Below, in pieces: positions 53,341-64,000 of a stretch of DNA of 64,000 nt. Source of the DNA: Chelydra serpentina (Eukaryota > Chordata > Testudines > Chelydridae); contig JBAIAC010000007.1 of the NCBI GenBank assembly GCA_037349315.1, positions 20,712,501 through 20,776,500 on the forward strand, written 5' to 3'. The position numbers and the translations under genes are program-made. The notes below the pieces were generated by a model, which saw nothing but the letters and a program-made list of their open reading frames with translations, ran no database searches and had not been told where the DNA came from. Each line of letters opens with the position of its first letter. Positions within the stretch are counted from its first letter, which is position 1.

Positions 53341-56300
53341 GTAAGGGGTTTCTGTGTACAAAAAATACAATTTTTTTCATAATTTAGTTTAAAATGATGT
53401 GCAGAATATATTTTAATAATCTAACCTTTACTTAAATGTTACATTGTTACAAACTGTTGTTTTTGCCATTCTCACAACATGGTATATTTCAAACTCCTAT
53501 AATACAGTATTGATTAACTGAATGTCATGAGCAGCAATTCAGCTTCTGCTTTATTTTATTTTATTTTTATTTTATTTTTAAGCAAAATGTTATTTACAAA
53601 CAAGTTCTTGGTTTTAAAAATGGCACATTTTACTGCTGGGTTTGTTAGATATACTAGAATTCACTTAATTGGGGTACCCCTGTCACTGGCTGGTTGTATC
53701 AATTAAGCATCTTGTCACAGCTGAGAGGAGCTGCCATTTATCTTCCACCCCTCAAAAAAGCTGAAGATTTAATGACATGAACTATTGTCTATTGGGTTTG
53801 GGTTTAGGTTTATTTTTTTCCTTGTCTAATTATTTGGTAATTTCTATATTAAAAGATCAGAGATGAGCATTTCACACCTGGGTAAATGCATCATAATCAC
53901 TTGACACAACTTGAATGAATCCTTGTAAGTGGAATTATGTTATGAGTAGTATATTGTAGCTGCAGTCATTACCATTTGCTACTGTTAGGCTAGTATACCA
54001 ATATATAAGCTATGCTGGTAAAGGTATGTCCAAGTTAATTGGGGTATACTGTAATAGACACCGTAGATCTGTCTATATATTGAATTTAAAGAAATTGCTA
54101 TTTAGTTTTACTTCATTTCCAGATTCCCCACAATTAAAGTGTACAGGGAGATGCCCTTAGAATATATTATTTCTACACAGATCCACATTGTAAAGGTATA
54201 ATATTATATTTTTATAAGCTCTCTTTTTCATTGTCTCTTAATAGTTCAAATTTTCACACTTCACTTTTCACTATTTGTGCTGTTTACTGCTTGCAACTCA
54301 TTCAACCTGCTCAGTAAAACTGAGCTGTTTATGGCTAGCTTCTTGGATCTCATAGGTTAGAAGAATTCTGTTTAGGTTGCAAAAGCTGAACAGAAAGGTT
54401 TACATTTAAATTAAAAAATAAATAAATTCAACCTTTAAGCTAGGACACTGTCTTAAAATGTGTTGCAGATGTGGATACCCTATGTTCTTAATCAAAAAAT
54501 TGTATAGGGTATAGAAAAAGGGATTCACCAAATGTGCTGCTGTTTGTTTGTTACTATAAGTGTGTTGGGGGTTGGGGGGAGCACTTTACAAAATACACAG
54601 GATACGGTTTAACTAAAACTTTGATTATAGTGGGTGATACATCTGTGTATATGTAATTGGCACACAAACTTCCAAATCCAGTGCTGTATATCTCCATTAG
54701 CATGACGAGGTTTGTGATAAGGTTATTTTACTTGAGCTCTTCACTGTAACAAACTCTGTTATAGTTATTAACACTTTTCATAACTCCTAATGAGCTTAAA
54801 CAGATCTGAACACACTGTATAATGTGCAGATATGTAAATAACATACACGATTCTATTTTGCTTTCTTCCCTATACACATTCACAAAAGTGTAAATACTGA
54901 CTGACTGCTACTTTTAATACTGCTTAGTCTGATGCTATCCAGGGAGACAGGCTCAAAACTATCATCTTGATTTTCTTAAGCATCTTGGCTCTTAACACTA
55001 TAGTGGCAAGTGCCCTGGAAGTACCTGATGGTAGAGATCACTTCCATCATTCTTAAAAATTTCTTCATAAACATCTCTTCTGTGACTAAGAGGAGCTTAT
55101 AACTAGCTCCATTCAGAAGCAGCTTCCATTTCCTTTCAGGTATTAGTTGGCAGTTGTTAAACTGCAGAGCAGAACACAATTTTAATAACACAGTATACCC
55201 AGTACTTACTTGCACATAGATTAGGGACATGTAGTCATGTCGCCAATGACTACATACTTGGTGGATGTGCATGTTTAATTTTTTTCATCGTTAAAAAGAT
55301 CAGTTACAGTGGGATTTTTTTTTTGCATCTGTTATTTGCTATGTACAGTTTATCAATGTTTAATGTCACTAGTGAGATGGGTTTTCTTGATAAAGCAAAA
55401 TGCTATTTAATGGCAGGATGATGTCAACAAGCTAAATTCCTTTCTTACTGGAGTTGATCCCGACACCTGAAAATGTGATACCTAAATTTTAAGTACATTC
55501 AAATGTTTTGGGGGTATTTTGTTTGTTTTGTTTGTTGTAAAATAACAGTGAAATTCAGCAGTTAATTTAGATTAAATGTATATTCCTAACCATCCCAGCT
55601 CTCACAGCAATACAAGCTTTTTCAACATGTCTATATTAAATAATTTTGCACCCATCTTTTCATCTAGTCCCATCCATTTCCAGCCTTCACAATGTATGCT
55701 TCTCTCAACAATTTTAACTTGCTATGAATCTTGTTTACAAATTAAAAAAAAAAATTAATTGCAGTTAGTACGTAAATATTAATCATGTATTTACACTGGA
55801 TTTCCTTAAAAAAGCAACAACACCCTAATGTAGCTTAGACAGAAAAGGAACTGTGTGTATGTGTATGTGTATTTTCTTTTACATATTTGCTGGTAAAGTA
55901 GTTTTGTGGCATTGTTTGTATATAATTTGTTAGTGTAAAGACAGTAGAATCTTATGAAGTTAAAAACCACTCTTGAAAGGAATTAAAATATTTAATCTTC
56001 CTTTATTTTGCTTAAAATACTTGTGCCCTCCATATATATTTAAGAACTATTTTTAGATCATAATTTATCTGCACCAATCTTGATGTATATTTTAGTATAT
56101 TAAAATGGTAAAAGTCTCATACAAATAGGCTGTTCTGTTCAATATGCTTAATGGAAAAAGCTGTGGATTGGTATCAATACTTAATAAACATCTTACTCTG
56201 CCTCAACTCAGTTTTCTAATCCTAATGTATAAATTTAATATAGAAAATGACCTCTCTTTTAAAAAAGCAGAAGTAACTATGAGCCTTTCACCTGACTTAA

Positions 56301-56630
56301 GTTGGTTTTGTTGTTTTTCAAATCTAATGCTGCATATCTATGTTAAGCAAGTATTAAGGTTGCAAAGTCAAGCACTGAAAAATTAGTAAATGCCAGAATT
56401 AAGGCTGCCTGGGCCTCCTAATTCAGCCCTCTTCTACATATGCATTATGAACCAGCCTTACCTTACCATATACTGTTTTTCCCATAGAACCCCTGCCTTA
56501 TTTGGTGAATGGGAAGTTACTCAATATTACTTTTATCCTCCACATTCAGTGTCTGGCCCCAGGTCTTTGTTATTGCACACCATTCAAGCCCTGCACTGAA
56601 TGAATACAAAATTATTAATTTTCTGATGGC
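53341..56630. other. AT-rich flank, possible extended 3' UTR
   Basis: Unique-looking AT-rich sequence, with several AATAAA motifs, no recognised repeat family and no supported reading frame. It may belong to a long ATG2B 3' UTR or be intergenic. Confidence 0.4.
53550..53582 (+). repeat. ATTTT microsatellite
   Basis: Repeated tttta units (ttttattttattttatttttatttta) in the AT-rich region after ATG2B. Confidence 0.85.
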
Positions 56631-56634
56631 TGTG

Positions 56635-56960
56635 TTAATAGTGCTCTCACCATAACATCTAAGTGCCTCACAAACAATTAATTAATTAATCTTCTCCACA
56701 CCACTGTGAGAATAGGTGGTATTATTATCCTCACTGTCTAGCTAGGGAACTGAGGAGCAGAGTACTTTGCATTTTTATAGCACTTCATATGTTCAAAGCA
56801 CAGCTCACTTGCAGTCATGAGTGCTCACCACTTCTGCAAATCTGGCCCCAGCTATCTCATGCAGTTAGCGGCCACCTCTGAAAAGCTTGGTTCAAGTGAC
56901 TTGCCCAGCTTCACACAGGAACTCTTTGGCAAAATCCAATTCTGCAAGCTGGCATTCAAC
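56635..56960 (-). repeat. MIR-like SINE, diverged, interrupted
   Basis: Pieces such as gtgagaataggtggtattattatcc, then gggaactgaggagcag and, after about 120 bp, caagtgacttgcccagcttc resemble the minus-strand MIR core. The middle is disrupted. Confidence 0.5.
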
Positions 56961-57299
56961 TTTCTTATCCAGGAGACAGTCTTTTCTCTTCCTGCAATCT
57001 CCTGTCTCATTCACTACACACCTTCCAACCAATGCAACAAATGAGGTAGGGGTCCTACAGACAACAGCCTCCTTCACTACACACCCTGATTCATCCCCAG
57101 AGCAGATGTATTCAGCAAGGGTCCTATGGAAAAATAGTATGAGATCATGTAATTAAAGGCTTTCACAATGCAAATACGCAAAGGGGCTGAATTAAGATTG
57201 CACAGGTAATTAAACAGATGTAAGACTTTTTTTGTAATGTGGGCAAAACATATTTCCCCCCTAAGCTCACTCTCAGAAATAGCTGAGCTGTTTTGCTGG

Positions 57300-58640
57300 A
57301 ACATTTTTTTTTTAAATCACCCTGTGGCAGACACCCAGCATGACAAATTTCAGCTCAAAGAGTTAGTTTGGTAAAGGGAGAGGTGACTGAAGACAGGGTC
57401 TTGCACTTGGAAAGCGGTAAGTAACGTTAATTGTATGCTTTGCTACTAGCTCTACCTATAACACAGGGACAACAGTGGCATTATCTTATTTGTAGATGCT
57501 ATGGAGTGAACTGTGATTGCCAGGGAGAGCGCCGGACATGTCAGGCTTTCCAAAGACCCGATCCTTGTGGAACTTGGAGGAAGTCAGGATGTTAAGCCCT
57601 TTTTAGCATCTAAGTGTAACAGGCAAACTTTAGGGCTGTCTTAAGCACAAGCAGCTACTTGAGGCCCAAAAAGATGAGCCTGGAAAGTTAACATGCTATC
57701 CCCCAACCTCCACTGCAAGTCGAGCCAAGTGACAAGTTCAAGCTATACAGAGAAGAAGGCTCCTGATCAGGAAATCTAGGTAGATGTTATTCTAAAATAG
57801 TGACATGGAGTTGAGTTGCCACTGCCTTTTAATGAAAGGTTTTGTGCAATTAAATAAAGAGAAGTGGGTTTAAACATGTATTTACATGTATATGATTTGG
57901 AAGTGACCTCCATTTCAGACCATATCATAAACTTGTTGATTGGGTGATTTCAGTGCATTTGATGCACCTATCAGACTCCAACATATTGAGAAAAATCACT
58001 CTTTAAACACATTGAATCAAAACATGACTGTCAGTAATGTCCAGCTGCCCAAGGCACAAAATCTGAGGCTCAGAGAAAGGAGTGTCTAGCCAGGATCTAG
58101 CAGAGCAGCCCATGGTGGACTGCAAATGTCCACCCAGATTCTTGCAAATGAGCATTCAGGGGCCTGAAGATGCCCATCCTGGTTCTCATGAAGCAGTCCT
58201 CAATGGGCTGCAGATGATCTTGGTGTTTTTGTTTGGAAACCTTGCAGGGCCTTGCTTCCTTTTCTTTTTCCTGTTCACACATCTCAGTGAGCAGCCCACG
58301 GTGTGGCACTTATCCCTGCCTCTCATGATTAGTGTAGTATCCCATTCACTGGGGGCCTTCTTGAGCCATTCCTGGAGCACTCCACCTACCTGATGGTGAC
58401 CTACCCCTCTGGCATCCTTGCGGTTTCCCCCAAGGGGCTGATCCATAGTGGAGGTGCCTTTGCCCAGGCTTGGGTCTGCTTTGGGGAATGGCGCTATATA
58501 ACATAGTCATAAAATAACTCAGCCTTCCACTGATACCAAGGGTTTTGTGCTGCTCTATTTTGTTAAGCACAGCACAGCACTGAGAACATTGCTTTGCCAC
58601 CATTAACTGAAAATAGGGGGGAAAGCCAGAATAAAATTAA
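57300..58640. other. Intergenic, unassigned
   Basis: No recognised repeat or gene. Short overlapping frames at 58082-58446 on both strands show no domain I know and no splice context, so none is called. Confidence 0.4.
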
Positions 58641-58963
58641 CTAAAGTGGTAAGAAATGGGGTGGCAGCGGTAGACCATGACAGTAAGATGCATAGCAATT
58701 GAGCATATACTAAAGAAATAAGGTGATAGTTTATAGTTTAAATGTTTGGTAGTTTAAGTGTGGGTGCAATGTTGGCACATAGCCAAGGACAGTGAGATGG
58801 CAGTTTTAAGCAGTTCAGCCTATGGCCAGTATGTTGAGAGTGTTGCCAAGTCTCACCAGAAAAAAAGAAAAAACTGGCACTGTCTTTCAAAAGAAGCCCA
58901 ACCCATTTCAGAGGGAAGGTACTGGGGGTGTTTACACTAATTCAATTTTTTTAGTAGTTCTAG

Positions 58964-59095
58964 TTCTTCTTCGAGTGCTTGTTTATGTCAATTCCAATCA
59001 GGTGTGCACGGTAGCTGGAAGACTTTTCCCCTAGCAGCATCCGTCGGGCCAGTCCAGGCGCCCCGAGGTGCTAGTTTGAGGTACAGAGTGTCACA
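58964..59095 (+). mobile_element. DIRS left terminal repeat fragment (copy 5)
   Basis: ttcttcttcgagtgcttg, then caattccaatcaggtgtgca and ttttcccctagcagcatccg match the left terminal repeats at 36524 and 44579. Similarity ends at about 59095 and no body follows. Confidence 0.75.
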
Positions 59096-59590
59096 GGCAC
59101 GCCCCCGTAAGGGGGCATAGAGGAACATTTGGGTGGGAGTTCTACAGCACAGCCCAAGCCAGCCCCCATGGGGGCAGGGAGGGAGGGCCACCCAGTCCTG
59201 CTCTGCCCACTTCCCAGCTCAGGCCCCAGCTCCAGTCCCAGCGCAGCTCTGCCCCCAACCCAGTTCCGGCCCCAGCCCCGGCCCCAGCCCCACTTCGACC
59301 CTTGCTCTGCCCCCAGCCCAGTTCTGTCCCCAGTTCCACTTTGCCCCCTGCTCCGCCCTGGGCCCCAGTCCAGTTTTGGCCCCAGCTCCACTTCGCCCCC
59401 TGCTCTGCCCTCATCCCATCTCCACCCCCCAGGCCAGCTCCACCACTATTCCCAGCTCTTCCCCCATCCCCAGTTCTGCCCCAGCTCCGCTGTCAGTCCA
59501 AGCTCCTCTGCTGAAGAATCTTGGCTGTGCTGTAAGGGAGGGGGTGGTGTGGACAGATTCCATTAGTGGTAAGGGGGGGTGCGACAGGAA
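59096..59590. repeat. C-rich low-complexity unit
   Basis: About 500 bp dominated by cccagccccagtt-like units with repeated ctctgcccccagcccagttc and ttcgccccctgctctgccc. It gives open but meaningless Pro/Ser-rich frames on both strands. Family unknown. Confidence 0.6.
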
Positions 59591-59600
59591 TTTGGGCACC

Positions 59601-59628
59601 ACTGCCTTTGCCTTTGCCTTTGCCTCTG
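59601..59628 (+). repeat. TTTGCC microsatellite
   Basis: About four units of cctttg, next to the C-rich unit. Confidence 0.75.
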
Positions 59629-59784
59629 TTGTGAGCAAATTGCTAAGACTATTTTTTAAAGGATTCCCATTATTTTATATGATCCTTCTGCATCTGATGG
59701 AGAATGGTGAGTATAGAAGCCTTTCAAAAACCCTCTAGCTGTTCCTGCGCTTATTAATATGTCCTGAACAATAATAGTGCCTTA

Positions 59785-59995
59785 AGGGGTCTAGTAGTAT
59801 TGGCAAGATTTTCAAAGCTATATAGGCATCTAGCAGGGATGCCTTAGGGGGATTTTGAAAATCTCATTAGACACCTATCCACATCTTTTGTCACTTAATA
59901 TTTTTGAAAATCTGGCCCTCGGTCACTTAGGAGCCCCACTAAGTGTCAATGAGACTCAGACTCCTAAGTCATATAGCCTGTTTTGAAAAAAATTA
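59785..59995. repeat. Old interspersed repeat fragment
   Basis: ttttgaaaatctcattagac and tttttgaaaatctggccctc with cacttaggagcccc are pieces of a repeat common in sauropsids, also echoed at about 43170-43240. Family not assigned. Confidence 0.4.
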
Positions 59996-60267
59996 CCCAC
60001 CCTGACTGCCCTGACAAGCATAGTCTATGAAGATTTCATCAGGAATATTTCATCAAGCAATAAGTGTATGTACGCTCACAGATGCAGAATGTGTAGCAAA
60101 TAAAAATTAGCCAAACTACTGTATCTCAGTGAGTGTCAGTGTGTTGGATATACCCCCATAAAAGACTTCTGACAGTGGCCTCTTCCTGCAGTCGTGAACG
60201 AGCAAGCAGATTGTTGCAGAAAAGAAATAAAAACGTACACTCCATTTTCCAAAGGCTGATTGTGTTT

Positions 60268-62195
60268 CATAGAATCATAGAATCATAGAATCTCAGGGTT
60301 GGAAGGGACCTCAGGAGGTCATCTAGTCCAACCCCCTGCTCAAAGCAGGACCAACCCCAACTAGATCATCCCAGCCAGGGCTTTGTCAAGCCTGACCTTA
60401 AAAACCTCTAAGGAAGGAGATTCCACCACCTCCCTAGGTAACCCATTCCAGTGCTTCACCACCCTACTAGTGAAAAAGTTTTTCCTAATATCCAACCTAA
60501 ACCTCCCCCTCTGCAACTTGAGACCATTACTCCTTGTTCTGTCATCTTCTACCACTGAGAACAGTCTAGATCCATCCTCTTTGGAACCCCCTTTTAGGTA
60601 GTTGAAAGCAGCTATCAAATCCCCCCTCACTCTTCTCTTCTGCAGGCTAAACAATCTCAGTTCCCTCAGCCTCTCCTCATAAGTCATGTGCTCCAGCCCC
60701 CTAATCATTTTTGTTGCCCTCCGTTGGACTCTTTCCAATTTATCCACATCCTTCTTGTAGTGTGGGGCCCAAAACTGGACACAGTACTCCAAATGAGGCC
60801 TCACCAGTGCCGAATAGAGGGGAATAATCACGTCCCTCGATCTGCTGGAAATGCCCCTACTTATACAGCCCAAAATGCCGTTAGCCTTCTTGGCAACAAG
60901 GGCACACTGTTGACTCATATTCAGCTTTTCGTCCACTGTAACCCCTAGGTCCTTTTCTGCAGAACTGCTGCCCAGCCATTCGGTCCCTAGTCTGTAGCAG
61001 TGCATGGGATTCTTCCGTCCGAAGTGCAGGACTCTGCACTTGTCCTTGTTGAACCTCATCAGATTTCTTTTGGCCCAATCCTCTAATTTGTCTAGGTCCC
61101 TCTGTATCCTATCCCTACCCTCCAGCGTATCAACCACTCCTCCCAGTTTAGTGTCATCTGCAAACTTGCTAAGGGTGCAGTCCACACCATCCTCCAGGTC
61201 GTTGATGAAGATATTGAACAAAACCGGCCCCAGCACCGACCCTTGGGGCACTCCACTTGATACCGGCTGCCAACTAGACATGGAGCCATTGATCACTACC
61301 CGTTGAGCACGACCATCCAGCCAGTTTTCTATCCACCTTACCGTCCATTCATCCAGCCCATACTTCTTTAACTTGCTGGCAAGAACGCTGTGCGAGACTG
61401 TATCAAAAGCTTTGCTAAAGTCAAGAAATAGCACATCCACTGCTTTCCCCTCATCCACAGAGCCAGTTATCTCATCATAGAAGGCAATTAGGTTAGTCAG
61501 GCATGACTTGCCCTTGGTGAATCCATGCTGACTGTTCCTGATCACTTTCCCCTCCTTTAAGTGGTTCAAAATTGATTCCTTGAGGACCTGTTCCATGATT
61601 TTTCCAGGGATTGAGGTGAGACTGACTGGCCTGTAGTTCCCTGGATCTTCCTTCTTCCCTTTTTTAAAGATGGGCACTACATTAGCTTTTTTCCAGTCAT
61701 CCGGAACCTCCCCCGATTGCCATGATTTGTCAAAGATAATGGCCAATGGCTCTGTAATCACATCGGCCAACTCCTTTAGTACCCTCGGATGCAGTGCATC
61801 CGGCCCCATGGACTTGTGTTCGTCCAGCTTTTCTAAATAGTCCCGAACTACTTCTTTCTCCACAGAGGGCTGGTCACCTCCTCCCCATACCGTGCTGCGG
61901 AGTGCAGCCATCTGGGAGCTGCCCTTGTCTGTGAAGACAGAGGCAAAAAAAGCATTGAGTACACTAGCTTTCTCCACATCCTCTGTCACAAGGTTCCCTC
62001 CCTCATTCAGCAAGGGGCCCACACGTTCCTTGACTTTCTTCTTGTTGCTAACATACCTGCAGAAACCCTTCTTGTTACTCCTAACATCTCCAGCTAGCTG
62101 CAACTCCAAGTGTGATTTGGCCTTCCTAATTTCACTCCTGCATGCCTGAACAATATTTTTATACTCCTCCCTGGTCATTTGTCCAATCTTTGTAT
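60268..62195 (-). mobile_element. CR1 LINE, 1.9 kb, young copy
   Basis: The 3' tail is two and a half copies of catagaatcat at 60268-60295, then a gap-free CR1 3' UTR and ORF2. Similarity fades near 62195, so it is 5'-truncated and lacks ORF1 and the endonuclease. It lies downstream of ATG2B, antisense to it. Confidence 0.92.
60361..62178 (-). CDS. CR1 ORF2 reverse transcriptase, 605 codons open, 5'-truncated
   Basis: One uninterrupted frame. The N-terminal part has [20 protein letters not shown] and [12 protein letters not shown]. The fingers and palm follow: [69 protein letters not shown] (motif A Asp) and [20 protein letters not shown]. The catalytic motif C is [10 protein letters not shown] at about residue 334-343. 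It ends DKALAGMI, the normal CR1 terminus. The apurinic-like endonuclease of full ORF2 is missing, so it cannot move by itself. The ATG at 62178 is only the first in-frame Met. The true frame was longer. Confidence 0.92.
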   Translation of the reverse strand: MTREEYKNIVQACRSEIRKAKSHLELQLAGDVRSNKKGFCRYVSNKKKVKERVGPLLNEGGNLVTEDVEKASVLNAFFASVFTDKGSSQMAALRSTVWGGGDQPSVEKEVVRDYLEKLDEHKSMGPDALHPRVLKELADVITEPLAIIFDKSWQSGEVPDDWKKANVVPIFKKGKKEDPGNYRPVSLTSIPGKIMEQVLKESILNHLKEGKVIRNSQHGFTKGKSCLTNLIAFYDEITGSVDEGKAVDVLFLDFSKAFDTVSHSVLASKLKKYGLDEWTVRWIENWLDGRAQRVVINGSMSSWQPVSSGVPQGSVLGPVLFNIFINDLEDGVDCTLSKFADDTKLGGVVDTLEGRDRIQRDLDKLEDWAKRNLMRFNKDKCRVLHFGRKNPMHCYRLGTEWLGSSSAEKDLGVTVDEKLNMSQQCALVAKKANGILGCISRGISSRSRDVIIPLYSALVRPHLEYCVQFWAPHYKKDVDKLERVQRRATKMIRGLEHMTYEERLRELRLFSLQKRRVRGDLIAAFNYLKGGSKEDGSRLFSVVEDDRTRSNGLKLQRGRFRLDIRKNFFTSRVVKHWNGLPREVVESPSLEVFKVRLDKALAGMI

Positions 62196-62424
62196 TATGT
62201 GGAAGTGTACAATAGCCCAGAGGTAGCGAGCATGGTGCACGCTGATGATAAGAAGCAAGTTGTGAAGAATTATTTAATTAAGAGTGAAAAAAGATTGGAC
62301 AAGGCGATGACGAGATGCTTTATTTTAACTCTGATTTTGACAAACTACAGAAGACATGGTGAAGAAAGTGTGTATGTGAAGCTTATTCTGTACCTAGATC
62401 CATTGTTATAACAATAACACCTAG

Positions 62425-62622
62425 CTCTCATATAGCGCTTTTCATCTGTAGATCTCAAAGCACTTCACAAATGAGATAAATATCATTGTCCCCATTTTAC
62501 AGATGGGGAAAAATGAGGGGAAGTGACTTGTCCAACCGGCAGGTTAGTTGCAGAGCTGGGAATAGAAGCCAGACTCTTTCCAGGCTAGTGCTCTATCCAC
62601 TGCATCATACTGACTCCAGTGC
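62425..62622 (-). repeat. MIR-like SINE
   Basis: Minus-strand MIR features: tatagcgcttttcatctgta, ttttacagatggggaaa, agtgacttgtccaa, cagagctgggaatagaagcc, and tagtgctctatccactgcat near the tRNA-like end. It keeps most of the full MIR length. Confidence 0.78.
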
Positions 62623-63147
62623 TTTAAGGCCCTTGAGCAACAGAAACTTGGTATGTTCTGAACATGTGGTCCAAAGAGGAGACTGAACATTTGGAGGGGA
62701 AACAGTGAACCACAGAGAAATGGTGTGTGGCAAGAGTGTGTTTATAAAGTGATGGGATGGAAGGGCAATAGGATTGCTACGTCTGTTTTTCTGGCATGGC
62801 TAGTACTTTAGGTAATGGACTGGACCCTGACTGGTAAAAGGCCAGGAAACGCTAAGCACCAGGTAATCTGGGTGGAAAGGGGACAGCGGACTGATCAATA
62901 ATCTATTAGACATGGCAAAGTTGTAAGGAGAAATGTAGTGATTAATTGTACCAGCCTGTTGTTTATACTTAGATCATCAGCTCCAGGGCGCAAAGAGAAG
63001 AGTCTGCAAGGGGTTGCAGATTCAGCAATAAATAGATAAGCTGGGTCACTGAGAAGCACTCTTTAAGCATGGTCTTACCTGCTGCTGCTCCCAGGTTATG
63101 ATAGACCCCTCCCCCACCTTTTTTCAGACCACTTTTTTCATGCTCTT
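62623..63147. other. Intergenic, nothing recognised
   Basis: No repeat family or coding signal was recognised between the MIR-like SINE and the L2-like tail. Confidence 0.45.
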
Positions 63148-63262
63148 TGGGGCAGTGACCATCTTTTTGTTCTGTTTGTATAGCACCTAGCACAGTGGGA
63201 TCCTGGTCCATTATTAGGGCTCCTAGGTGCTACCACAATACACAATAAATAATAATAATAAT
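63148..63262 (+). repeat. L2/MIR-type repeat tail
   Basis: ctctttggggcagtgaccat, tatagcacctagcacagtgg, gatcctggtcc and an aataataataata tail. Same family as 11478-11592. Confidence 0.6.
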
Positions 63263-63794
63263 AGTACAGGGCCATGCCTGAGGATGGCGGTCCATGAGTA
63301 ATAAATACTATTTAAATAGAATTCATTCATATTCAAAAGCCCTGTTGCTTTTATACATACTTCCTGCTTCATTAGGAAATGTAGATCCTACTGTCATGTA
63401 CCTTTTTGGCAATGTTTAACTCTTCTGTACATGGGCCCAGGATTTCCTGGAACTACTGAATAATACAAAACGCTTCAGCACTAACATGGCACATCCCTAT
63501 CGACCCAGGGTCAAGGGCATAATTTGGAGGACTAAAATAATTAGTTCATCTCATGACCTCAAACCATTTTTGAGCTCAAAGCCTCCAGTAGGTGCTATTA
63601 GCTCAATTTCTGCTGGGCTTTTCATTGTTGTTTAATACTTGCAAGTGATGCTGAACCTTGTCTCATTTGCTACTCACTACTGATATCTCTGAGTGCTAAT
63701 ATTACAGCCTCCTTAGGATCAAGAAGTCAATGGGCCAAATGCATCTGGTGTAAAGGGGAGTGCCACTACATTGACTTCATTAATTAGATTGTAC

Positions 63795-63905
63795 AGTCTT
63801 TGGTGCAGGACCTGTCTTTTTGTTTTGTGCCTGTACATCACCTTGCACAATGGAGTCCTGAGCCATGACACTTAGGCACCTTGGCAATAGCATCAATAAT
63901 AAATG
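63795..63905 (+). repeat. L2/MIR-type repeat tail, diverged
   Basis: tgcaggacctgtctttttgt, cacaatggagtcctgagcc, cacttaggcaccttggcaat and a caataataaatgg tail. Confidence 0.5.
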
Positions 63906-64000
63906 GAGCTGCACCCTTTTACTCTAGGGCTGAATTTGACTATCTGTGGCAAACGTCGTCCCAGAGCGTTGCTTTATTTTGTTACTGTTCTTATTTCCTC

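Noticed and set aside
58082..58446. Possible small gene on either strand (103 and 86 codons)
   Set aside because: No recognisable domain and no splice signals in keeping with an exon. Overlap on both strands suggests chance.
59071..59738. Pro/Ser-rich frame of 201 codons and its Gly/Trp-rich antisense partners
   Set aside because: They come from the C-rich low-complexity unit. No start context, splice context or homology.
53341..64000. Search for the bradykinin receptor genes that flank ATG2B in mammals
   Set aside because: No seven-helix receptor frame is present. If synteny holds, they would lie beyond the window.

Overview
This is vertebrate genomic DNA, most probably from a turtle. The evidence is a split gene with vertebrate splice signals inside a dense background of CR1 LINEs, hAT transposons and MITEs, Penelope-like elements and several DIRS tyrosine-recombinase retroelements, a mixture typical of Testudines. 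The species assignment is inference.

The only host gene recognised is ATG2B (autophagy-related 2B, a bridge-like lipid-transfer protein of the phagophore and lipid droplets), on the + strand. The window holds 31 consecutive coding exons from 1706 to the stop codon at 52375-52377, about 1,499 codons. The N-terminal part, with the chorein domain, lies upstream of the window. All 31 exons join in frame and no stop or frameshift was seen, so the gene looks intact. One intron (6776-10268) can only be joined in frame with a GC donor. A 3' UTR with several poly(A) signals follows. From about 57 kb to the end no host gene is recognised.

The introns hold the rest. Intron by intron: a CR1 5' end with an ORF1 fragment (1-545) and a hAT remnant (555-1580); a foldback hAT with a nested CR1 (7192-9465); an L3-like LINE tail (14820-15285); a truncated DIRS (16077-18235); a Penelope-like element (18895-19800); an inverted Penelope pair (21715-22735); three MITEs with clear target duplications (23479-25093); two DIRS derivatives (32951-35800 and 36524-37797); a 250-bp MITE (38427-38676); a CR1 ending beside a branch point (40954-42082); and a 5.8-kb DIRS with complete terminal architecture, then a CR1 piece, a solo-LTR-like unit and a palindromic element (44579-52060). 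Downstream of ATG2B lies a CR1 with a 605-codon open RT frame (60268-62195), plus a MIR-like SINE and L2-like tails.

The main points of interest are: (i) the DIRS element at 44.6-50.4 kb, whose two inverted terminal repeats look identical over about 150 bp, whose internal complementary region matches both ends, and whose gag region carries a 162-bp tandem repeat; (ii) a 1.3-kb internally deleted DIRS that keeps all terminal signals and the Gag cysteine cluster; (iii) foldback structures in hAT and Penelope copies; (iv) a GC-AG intron, two NAGNAG acceptors and a tyrosine-to-histidine difference in the presumed WIPI-binding motif of ATG2B. No CRISPR, operon or bacterial-type feature is expected or seen.
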